This document shows, one piece after another, positions 7,634-13,090 of a DNA stretch of 16,759 nt. Below the pieces are notes generated by a model. The model worked only from the letters and a program-made list of their open reading frames with translations. It had not been told where the DNA came from and ran no database searches. Positions within the stretch are counted from its first letter, which is position 1. Every line of letters begins with the position of its first letter. The DNA is from Candidatus Methanofastidiosum methylothiophilum (GTDB lineage: Archaea; Methanobacteriota_B; Thermococci; Methanofastidiosales; Methanofastidiosaceae), in assembly GCA_001587675.1 (NCBI GenBank), contig LNGD01000022.1:1-16759 (forward strand), read 5' to 3'. A program made the translations under genes and the position numbers.

Positions 7634-8112
7634 ATAATCACTCCTATTGCAAATCCAATAATGATTGCTGCAATGAAATTGAGCACGTTTCTCACAAGTG
7701 CAACTTCTTTTCCAAAGTATTTACTTTCTAATGGGTAAGTAACGACACCGACCATAAGTAGGGTAGTAATAAAAGTTGCTATAACCATATATGATGCTCC
7801 TCTTCTCAATAATTCAGATGCTATTGGGTAAACTATAAACGCAGGAATAAGTGTTATTGAACCTATTATAGCGGAGATTATTACTCCTAAAATTCCTGAA
7901 TTACTGCCAAGATACTGTTCTATTATTTCGGGAGGGACTAATGCTAATAGAAAACTAGCTAGCACCATAATACTCAAAAAAGGAGAAATCAATCCTTTGA
8001 AAATTTTTAAACCTTTCTTTACACCATTTTTTGTTTTCTCTTTATCAAAATAGTAGGATATCAAAACTATTATTAGCCCGAAAATCCAAAGAAATATTAT
8101 ATTTGGAAACAT
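7630..8112 (-). CDS. Half-size membrane permease (COG0701/DUF318-like), first of a pair
   Basis: 160 residues with about five membrane segments and the repeat-unit block EQYLGSNSGILGVIISAIIGS, followed by a Pro-containing span (LIPAFIVYPIASELL), RRGASYMVIATF and a YPLESKYFGKEVALVRNVLN segment. The block order is the same as in its partner at 7100-7633: (Y-hG-x-SG-hhG), a Pro/Gly span, a (+)-GAS segment, then a (K/Y)-x-(L/F)-(A/L)-R segment. The two therefore look like the N- and C-terminal halves of a COG0701 permease encoded as separate genes. It begins the operon; an AT-rich promoter-like element, TTTTAATAAAAGG, lies on this strand 20-30 bases upstream of the ATG, so it does not need the upstream structured RNA as leader, though read-through from that RNA is possible. 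Confidence 0.78.
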   Translation of the reverse strand: MFPNIIFLWIFGLIIVLISYYFDKEKTKNGVKKGLKIFKGLISPFLSIMVLASFLLALVPPEIIEQYLGSNSGILGVIISAIIGSITLIPAFIVYPIASELLRRGASYMVIATFITTLLMVGVVTYPLESKYFGKEVALVRNVLNFIAAIIIGFAIGVII

Positions 8113-8153
8113 AAAATTAGATTAATTATCCTTTTATTAAAATTAATTGTTAT

Positions 8154-8176
8154 TAACTAAAAAGAAATAAAAAATA
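8154..8176 (-). terminator. U-rich terminator of the structured RNA
   Basis: On the minus strand the closing stem of the structured RNA is followed at once by T-rich DNA with runs of six, three and five T residues. This is a strong archaeal termination signal and fixes a likely 3' end near 8160-8176. Confidence 0.55.
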
Positions 8177-8457
8177 CACAGTTTGTCGCTTCGGAGGAGT
8201 AGGTCTTTCATAGCCGGATGCCTCGACTTCTCGAAGCGGCTATTGTCTTTCGGTATCCGTTTGAGACATTTATTTCAATGTCATGGACCGGGTAAGTCTG
8301 AGCTTAACTCAAACATTTTCCGATAAGACTTAGCCATCCCGGAAATTACCCTTGTCCAAGAGCCTTGTATGCGGGAGGAGTGTGAAACTCAATTCCGCCT
8401 AAGCGGCCCAGATTCAAGGAATGAAAGACTTTGTTACCAGCGAAGTTTCGACCTGTG
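8177..8457 (-). ncRNA. Candidate structured non-coding RNA of about 281 nt, family not recognised
   Basis: There is no credible ORF here, and base composition rises (43% G+C in 8221-8280 and 50% in 8341-8400) against AT-rich surroundings. The ends pair in a 14-bp stem: 8177-8181/8453-8457, 8185-8188/8449-8452 and 8189-8193/8441-8445. Inside are these helices: 8203-8211/8421-8429 (9 bp, all Watson-Crick), 8212-8216/8237-8241 with an inner 4-bp hairpin, 8245-8253/8320-8329 (9 bp, one bulge), 8259-8265/8308-8314 (7 bp), 8266-8270/8277-8281, 8285-8295/8346-8357 (10 bp), 8363-8367/8415-8419, and a hairpin 8371-8398. The 8245/8329 and 8285/8357 helices cross, giving a pseudoknot. The minus strand is preferred because of a TATA box about 26 bases before the stem and U-tracts right after it. 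One G-U pair at 8375/8394 would instead favour plus. I do not find the RNase P GAGGAAAGTC core or the SRP GGAA-loop motif. Confidence 0.7.
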
Positions 8458-8481
8458 CAACATTAATTATTCCTTCTTTTT

Positions 8482-8489
8482 TATTTAAA
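8482..8489 (-). promoter_or_regulatory. TATA box of the structured RNA
   Basis: TTTAAATA on the minus strand is centred about 26 bases before 8459, which places the transcription start at the first bases of the closing stem (8457). A second AT-rich element, TATATAAAC (about 8527-8536), lies further upstream and would give a longer 5' end. Confidence 0.55.
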
Positions 8490-8543
8490 ATTTTCTATTA
8501 TCAAATATTTACAAAAACAAAAATAGTTTATATATTATATCCT

Positions 8544-9305
8544 TTATTTGAATCGTTCCCTGATACGATAGCCGCTGTTGTTAAACGATATGTTCTTAGC
8601 AAGAATAAGATCCTTTTCTTTTGTTAATTTTAGAATGTCATCAAGCTCACGATATCTATGGGAGACGTGAGTTAAAATTATTAGACTATGTTCCAATTCT
8701 TCTTTCAATTCTAACACATCTTCTAAGTGAACATGCATACGCTCTTCAGCAATTTCTATTTCTTCTTCAAGGAAATATCTACATTCAGTTATCAAAACTC
8801 TTGGAGACAAAGATATTATCTTTTCTCTATTCTTGTAGTTAGACCCTTCCCAGTCCCCAGTGACAAGAATACTTGTTTCTTTATTACTGATATAATAACT
8901 GAAATTTGGAATAGTGTGCTTTAGTAAAATTGGATTAACAGAAGTCCCATTAAATTGGAGAATTTCATTTTCTCTTATCGGAACAAGTTTTCTTCTTCCT
9001 TTAGAATGGAAATTTATCATTTTATAATGAATATCAAAAACGTTTTCTGTTTCTCCATATTCTTTTCTAGTATCATAAGGCGCGTATATCTTTATCGGGT
9101 CTTCTGATAAACTTAAGAAATCTGCGCCCCCTGCCATACAAGATCTAACATGGTCAAAATGAAAATGTGTTAACAGGTAAACTTTGTTCTCATTTTTAGC
9201 CCCACAAGAGCTATCAATCCTATATTCAATCTTGTCAAGCTTAAGGACTGTAGACGGATGATATGGTGCATGAAATTTTACAGACCCAATATATTTTGAA
9301 GTCAT
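8544..9305 (-). CDS. RNase Z-like metallo-beta-lactamase-fold hydrolase
   Basis: 253 residues. The metal-binding signature THFHFDH is at 46-52; further ligands expected for the fold are His130, Asp151 (in VTGDWEG), a His191/His193 pair (MHVHLEDV) and His213 in LTHVSHRY. The order and the H-x-S-x-R-Y ending (213-218) are those of the RNase Z branch, which cuts tRNA precursors 3' of the acceptor stem. However, the N-terminus (YIGSVKFHAPYHPSTVLKL) is not the GTSGAxPT start typical of true RNase Z, and no exosite arm is obvious, so it may be a paralogue acting on another RNA, DNA or small phosphodiester. It follows the small gene at 9316-9648 by ten bases and so shares its promoter. The adjacent structured RNA on the same strand makes a link to RNA handling worth considering, without proof. 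Confidence 0.78.
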   Translation of the reverse strand: MTSKYIGSVKFHAPYHPSTVLKLDKIEYRIDSSCGAKNENKVYLLTHFHFDHVRSCMAGGADFLSLSEDPIKIYAPYDTRKEYGETENVFDIHYKMINFHSKGRRKLVPIRENEILQFNGTSVNPILLKHTIPNFSYYISNKETSILVTGDWEGSNYKNREKIISLSPRVLITECRYFLEEEIEIAEERMHVHLEDVLELKEELEHSLIILTHVSHRYRELDDILKLTKEKDLILAKNISFNNSGYRIRERFK

Positions 9306-9315
9306 TTTATATCAT

Positions 9316-9648
9316 CTATGAGAGCTCTACTGGTATCTTTGAAAACCTTATTCTTTGGTCTTCATTTTTCATCCAGATAATTGGCTCACCTTCTTTGCTA
9401 TCTATATAAAAAGTATATTTATTGTCCTTAATTTCATCTGTTGTTATTTCAAGGCCTTCATAAGTTTCTAAAGTTTTTTTGACCTCTTCATTTATACTTT
9501 TCTCAACATAGCAGTCAAGAAAAGCAATCTCATAAAAAACAGGATTTAATTTTTCGATATATTCCTTTACTTCTCTATTGTTAGTGAGATATCTTGTCAG
9601 AACTTTAACTTTGGTACTGTTCTTGATAAAAGGCCTTATTCTTTTCAT
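9316..9648 (-). CDS. Small protein of unknown function, co-transcribed with the MBL hydrolase
   Basis: 110 residues, soluble, very rich in Lys and Glu, with predicted alternating strands and helices. After a basic start (MKRIRPFIKN) come KVKVLTRYL, a helix with KEYIEKLNP, a strand EIAFLDCYVEKS, a helix EEVKKTLETYE, and C-terminal strands YTFYIDSKEG and EPIIWMK. No motif that I recognise is present. The alternation is compatible with a small alpha/beta ferredoxin-like or RNA-binding fold, which is inference only. The gene has an ideal leaderless promoter, with the TATA box 26 bases from its ATG, and the metallo-hydrolase starts ten bases after its stop, so the pair is an operon and may be functionally linked. 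Confidence 0.65.
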   Translation of the reverse strand: MKRIRPFIKNSTKVKVLTRYLTNNREVKEYIEKLNPVFYEIAFLDCYVEKSINEEVKKTLETYEGLEITTDEIKDNKYTFYIDSKEGEPIIWMKNEDQRIRFSKIPVELS

Positions 9649-9670
9649 TAAATTAAAATCTATGACTAAA

Positions 9671-9678
9671 TTTATAAA
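9671..9678 (-). promoter_or_regulatory. TATA box of the small protein/MBL operon (leaderless)
   Basis: TTTATAAA, with an AAGG BRE-like stretch just upstream on the minus strand, is centred 26 bases from the A of the ATG at 9648, so the transcript should start at the start codon. The element is a perfect palindrome, but the coding gene on this side gives its direction. Confidence 0.7.
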
Positions 9679-9715
9679 CCTTATTCTTATACCTAAAAGA
9701 GATAATTAGAGAAAT

Positions 9716-9735
9716 CTTTTTAAGTATTTTTAAAT
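9716..9735 (+). promoter_or_regulatory. Promoter region of the MgtE-like transporter gene
   Basis: Two overlapping A/T elements, CTTTTTAAG (9716-9724) and TTTTTAAAT (about 9727-9735), face plus and would start transcription near 9745-9760. They diverge from the promoter of the MBL operon. The transcript would carry a leader of about 90-105 bases before the TTG start at 9852. Confidence 0.4.
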
Positions 9736-9763
9736 TAGCTAATCTATAATTAAGTGATGAAAA

Positions 9764-9949
9764 ATGGAAGAAGACGATTTATTGGGCCATCGGTTTTTTT
9801 ATGTATGGCCTTTAGCCCATAAATTGGCATTTGAAAGGGGAGTGCATGTGATTGAAAAACAAAAGAGCCTTTTCAATAAAGGGTTCTCTAAAGAGATTCT
9901 TAGCTTGGCTCCCGAAACCCAACCTTTCAGAGATTTTTACAATTATTAA
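9764..9949 (+). other. Possible upstream ORF in the leader of the MgtE-like gene
   Basis: An ATG at 9764 has a GTGATG ribosome-site match directly upstream (9754-9759) and opens a 61-codon frame that runs out of phase into the transporter gene, covering its first 33 codons or so. The leader also contains competing short stems: GGCCAT 9785-9790 with ATGGCC 9805-9810, and TGGGC 9783-9787 with GCCCA 9815-9819. It may be a regulatory uORF, the true N-terminus joined by a frameshift, or chance. The peptide resembles nothing I know. Confidence 0.25.
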
Positions 9950-11111
9950 ACAAAGTCTTTTTGCGCTTATTATTTGTGCATTTGCAGATATTTTTGCAGG
10001 GATATACCTTACATCAATGATTGACTTTTTGATTTTATTACCGGGAATATTGACAATGCTCCCCGCGGCAATAGACATGAGGGGCAACGTTTATGCATCA
10101 ATGGGATCAAGATTGTCTACAGGCCTTCATACAGGTGAAATAACACCAAATCTTAGGGGGTCAAAATTAATTGCAGAAAATATATACTCCTCGCTTATTC
10201 AGACCCTTATAATGGCCGCTGTAATTGCTTTTTTTGCAATGGTCGGGGGGATAATTTTACAGAATCAGACTATAGGATTTGTACATCTTTTTTTTATCTC
10301 ATTATTTGCTTCATTAATTGCAGCAATAGGCCTTATTTTAACAACAATTTTAGTTGCAATTCTATCTTTTAAAAAAGGATTAGATCCAGATAATGTATCT
10401 TCACCTCTAATAGCATCAATAGGTGATATTCTTAATGTTATATCTCTTTTTGGAGTGGGTCTAATATCCTTTTCTTTGAATTCTTTGTTCATGCTAATTT
10501 CAAGCGTTGTAGTAAGTTTAATAGTATTAATAATCTCCTTTTTTTCTATAAGAAATAGCTACTATGCTAAGAGAATTTTGAAAGAGTCAATGCCATTTTT
10601 AGCATTATGCGCGTTTCTTAGTACCCTTGCAGGTTCTCTACTAGATAAAAACTTACAGTTTATAGGTATATTTCCACTCTTACTAGTTTTATCTCCTTTA
10701 TTTAATGCAGAAAACGGAAACATCGGAAGCATACTTTCTGCTAGGATATCTACAAGTTTTCACCTTGGTCGAGCCGAAATAACTTTTCTCCCAAAACTAG
10801 ATATACTAAAGGAATTCGCATATAATTTTGTTATAACATTTTTACTGTTTCCAATACTAGCCATACTTGCTTATGTGATTTCATTTTTTGCAAATATACC
10901 TGCTATGGATTTATTGATATTATTTAAAATATCTATTTTTGTGGCAATCATATCTTCATTTGCTAGCATGCTGACATCTTATTATCTTACATATTTTTCA
11001 ATAAAAACAAATATCGACCCCGATAATGTCGTGATACCTTTACTTACAAGTGTCATGGATATTGCAAGTGTGGGCATTTTGATTACAGTAGCTTCAATTA
11101 TAGTATTTTAA
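9852..11111 (+). CDS. MgtE/SLC41-like divalent cation transporter (COG1824-type)
   Basis: 419 residues with about ten membrane segments in two homologous halves. Half one has LPGILTMLPAAIDMRGNVYASMGSRLSTGLHTGEI (near residues 62-95, given here in part) and later GLDPDNVSSPLIASIGD; half two has LLVLSPLFNAENGNIGS followed by ARISTSFHLG, and NIDPDNVVIPLLTSVMD. The repeated (G/N)-(L/I)-DPDNV motif and the Asn/Gly-rich loop with acidic residues are those of the MgtE/SLC41 membrane domain. The cytoplasmic N and CBS domains of bacterial MgtE are absent, as in archaeal COG1824 proteins. Mg2+ or another divalent cation is the expected substrate. The start is TTG, preceded by a TGA in the same frame and by an AGGGGAGTG ribosome site; an upstream ORF in another frame overlaps it. 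Confidence 0.85.
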   Translation: MKNKRAFSIKGSLKRFLAWLPKPNLSEIFTIIKQSLFALIICAFADIFAGIYLTSMIDFLILLPGILTMLPAAIDMRGNVYASMGSRLSTGLHTGEITPNLRGSKLIAENIYSSLIQTLIMAAVIAFFAMVGGIILQNQTIGFVHLFFISLFASLIAAIGLILTTILVAILSFKKGLDPDNVSSPLIASIGDILNVISLFGVGLISFSLNSLFMLISSVVVSLIVLIISFFSIRNSYYAKRILKESMPFLALCAFLSTLAGSLLDKNLQFIGIFPLLLVLSPLFNAENGNIGSILSARISTSFHLGRAEITFLPKLDILKEFAYNFVITFLLFPILAILAYVISFFANIPAMDLLILFKISIFVAIISSFASMLTSYYLTYFSIKTNIDPDNVVIPLLTSVMDIASVGILITVASIIVF

Positions 11112-11120
11112 TAACGAAAA

Positions 11121-11129
11121 TTTTATTAA
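11121..11129 (+). promoter_or_regulatory. TATA box of the second propeller gene
   Basis: TTTTATTAA with a CGAAAA BRE-like stretch before it is centred about 26 bases upstream of the ATG at 11152, which predicts a leaderless mRNA. Confidence 0.45.
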
Positions 11130-11151
11130 TTAATATAATTTATTTATAAAT

Positions 11152-12441
11152 ATGAGATTTATAACTAAAATTACTGTTATTTGTTTTATTAGTTTACTAA
11201 TGACTTCATTTCTTCCACAGGCTTATTGCATAGAGGGAAATGTTTTATGGGCAAGAACTTTTGATATCGGGGGAAGAGCAGATTATGCATACAGAGTTGC
11301 AACTGATTCTTTGAATAACATAGCAGTTTTTGGAAGTTCTTGGAATGGAGCAAATTATGATTATAACCTCATAAAATATGATTACAATGGAACTCTCATT
11401 TGGCAAAGATCTTATAGTAGCAGTGATTATGACTATGGGTATGGTGTAGGCTGTGATGCCTATAACAATATAATTGTAACTGGGTGGAGGGGGAATTGGC
11501 CAAACTCTTTTGACATTTATACCATAAAATATGATACCAACGGAAATGTGCTGTGGCAAGTTACTTATAACAGCGGTAGAAATGATAGGCCTTATGATCT
11601 TGCTATTGATCGTAGTAATAATATTATAATTGTCGGGGCATCAAATAATGGGAATAATGAAGATGTAATTCTATTAAAATATGATTCTGGTGGTAATTTA
11701 TATCCAGGATGGCCCAAGACATATAATAGCTCTTTCAATAGGAATGATGAAGGATATGCAATAGCAATTGATTCTAGTAACAATATCCTTGTTTCAGGTA
11801 TTTCAAATAATGGTACAAATAATGACTACTTAACACTGAAATATGATTCAAATGGAAATCTAATATGGTATAAAATATACGATTTAGGTGGGGACGATAA
11901 AGCATATGGAGTAACATGCGATTACTCTAATAATATCATTGTAACAGGTAAAGCAAATGGCAAATTTCATACCATTAAGTACGCTCCTTTTGGGAGTATA
12001 GTATGGGAAAGGGACATTCCTGTTGGAACAAATGATGAACTGTGGGATATAGATGTAGATACTTACAACAATATTTTTTTAGCAGGTGAGTATACCTCTG
12101 CTACTCGTGATTTTGTTACAATTAAATACGACCTCAATGGAAATTTAATATGGCAGAAATTATATAACAAAGGATTAGACGAAAGAGCTTATAGTCTTAC
12201 AGTTGATTTAGCGAATAATATAATTGTTGGAGGATTTACAGGAATATATGGAACAAACTCCGTTGACTTTTTGACAATTAAGTACCAAGGAACTCCGCCT
12301 GCAGTTAATAGAAACAGAGAATTACCAATGGAAGAAATTTCTAGGATACTTAATCTAAACTTCCCTAATAGGAATATCGGAGAGCTAATAGAGGAATGTG
12401 AGAAAAATCCTGATGCAAAAGGATGCCCTCCACAAGATTAG
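11152..12441 (+). CDS. Secreted seven-repeat beta-propeller-like protein
   Basis: 429 residues. A signal peptide (MRFITKITVICFISLL..., cleavage near the AYC-IEG boundary at about residue 26) is followed by seven tandem repeats of 45-52 residues, about residues 30-380. Each has the form (Y/F)-x2-G-x-(D/N)-x-A-Y-x-(V/I)-x-x-D-x-x-NNI-(I/L)-V-x-G, a variable loop, D-(F/Y)-x-(T/L)-(I/L)-KYD-x-NGN-(L/V)-(I/L)-W. Seven such units fit a seven-bladed SBBP/delta-60-type propeller, usually an extracellular binding or adhesion module. After the last repeat a 45-residue acidic tail ends in two cysteines (EECEKNPDAKGC) that could form a disulfide or bind a partner. The repeats are far more regular than in the protein at 6011-7063, which suggests more recent blade amplification. 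Its stop overlaps the convergent marC stop by four bases. Confidence 0.82.
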   Translation: MRFITKITVICFISLLMTSFLPQAYCIEGNVLWARTFDIGGRADYAYRVATDSLNNIAVFGSSWNGANYDYNLIKYDYNGTLIWQRSYSSSDYDYGYGVGCDAYNNIIVTGWRGNWPNSFDIYTIKYDTNGNVLWQVTYNSGRNDRPYDLAIDRSNNIIIVGASNNGNNEDVILLKYDSGGNLYPGWPKTYNSSFNRNDEGYAIAIDSSNNILVSGISNNGTNNDYLTLKYDSNGNLIWYKIYDLGGDDKAYGVTCDYSNNIIVTGKANGKFHTIKYAPFGSIVWERDIPVGTNDELWDIDVDTYNNIFLAGEYTSATRDFVTIKYDLNGNLIWQKLYNKGLDERAYSLTVDLANNIIVGGFTGIYGTNSVDFLTIKYQGTPPAVNRNRELPMEEISRILNLNFPNRNIGELIEECEKNPDAKGCPPQD

Positions 12442-13025
12442 AAAATATTTTTGATCCCTAATATAATAAACTTAACTCCCCAGGATAATGTTACAAGTCC
12501 TAGTATCGTAGTTGTAACTTGAGTTGCAGTATCGCCCAATACTTTCTTAACTTTGTTTGAGAGCAAGAATAATAAAACAGTCATTAAAAGGACTATTCCA
12601 ACTGCAACACCTGTAAGTAATTTACCATAATCGTTACTGGCTATAATTATAGTGAATATGGTGGCAGGTCCAGTAATTAGGGGTGTGGCAATAATAGAAG
12701 CAAGTGCTCTCGCAGAATCCTCCTTTTTTTCATGTGCTGTTATTAAAGGCTCACCTAGTACCATCTTTATCCCAAGTATTGTTAAAACTATGCCGCCAGC
12801 TATCCTAAATTCATCTAAGGTAGTGCTGAATAACTCTAGTAAGCGCTGCCCTAAAATTAATACAAAGAAACAGAGTACAACAGCAATAAATATCGCTAAA
12901 ATTCCTGTTTTTTGTCTTTCTTTAGGAACCATACTTGATGAAGTAGCATAAAAAACAAAAAAACTTGCAAAGGGATCTATGACGACTAAAAATAAAATAA
13001 TCAGTTGTACCAAAGTTCCTAACAT
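12438..13025 (-). CDS. marC: MarC family integral membrane protein (UPF0056)
   Basis: 195 residues with six membrane segments. The first span has the family signature VVIDPFASFFVFYATS, followed by KERQKTGILAIFIA, then RIAGGIVLTILGIKMVLGEP and a loop with SARALASIIATPLITGPATIFTIIIAS; these agree with MarC/UPF0056 along the full usual length. MarC-family proteins are inner-membrane proteins of uncertain function, possibly amino acid exporters; the old link to multiple antibiotic resistance was not upheld. The ATG has a GAGGAG ribosome site five bases upstream. The promoter region carries an inverted repeat between the TATA box and the gene, so regulation by a repressor is likely. The gene follows leuS on the same strand, but a T-tract and its own promoter separate the two. 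Confidence 0.9.
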   Translation of the reverse strand: MLGTLVQLIILFLVVIDPFASFFVFYATSSSMVPKERQKTGILAIFIAVVLCFFVLILGQRLLELFSTTLDEFRIAGGIVLTILGIKMVLGEPLITAHEKKEDSARALASIIATPLITGPATIFTIIIASNDYGKLLTGVAVGIVLLMTVLLFLLSNKVKKVLGDTATQVTTTILGLVTLSWGVKFIILGIKNIF

Positions 13026-13037
13026 ATGCTCTCCTCT

Positions 13038-13059
13038 TGGTACTTCAAGCTAAGTACCA
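13038..13059 (-). promoter_or_regulatory. Operator-like inverted repeat in the marC promoter
   Basis: TGGTACTT and AAGTACCA form a perfect 8-bp inverted repeat with a 6-base spacer. It lies between the TATA element (13061-13068 on the minus strand) and the ribosome site, across the expected start of transcription near 13039. This is where archaeal repressors usually bind. It could also fold as a hairpin in the 5' leader. Confidence 0.6.
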
Positions 13060-13060
13060 G

Positions 13061-13068
13061 TATAAATT
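13061..13068 (-). promoter_or_regulatory. TATA box of marC
   Basis: AATTTATA on the minus strand, about 40 bases before the marC ATG, leaves room for a short leader with the GAGGAG ribosome site. Confidence 0.5.
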
Positions 13069-13081
13069 GATTTCTATTAAG

Positions 13082-13090
13082 AAAAAAAAA
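13082..13090 (-). terminator. T-tract terminator of leuS
   Basis: Nine consecutive T residues on the minus strand begin one base after the leuS stop codon, a strong archaeal termination signal. Confidence 0.6.

Noticed and set aside
8177..8457. RNase P RNA, SRP RNA or tmRNA as the identity of the structured RNA
   Set aside because: The size and closed ends fit, but I cannot find the universally conserved RNase P core segments, the SRP helix 8 GGAA-loop motif or a tRNA-like domain on either strand. A covariance search would settle it.
8421..8924. Plus-strand open frames starting in the structured RNA and continuing antisense to the MBL gene
   Set aside because: They are short and low-complexity, overlap the strongly supported MBL gene or the RNA, and have no ribosome site.
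12652..12951. Plus-strand open frame inside marC
   Set aside because: It is antisense to a full-length MarC family protein and shows no motif of its own.
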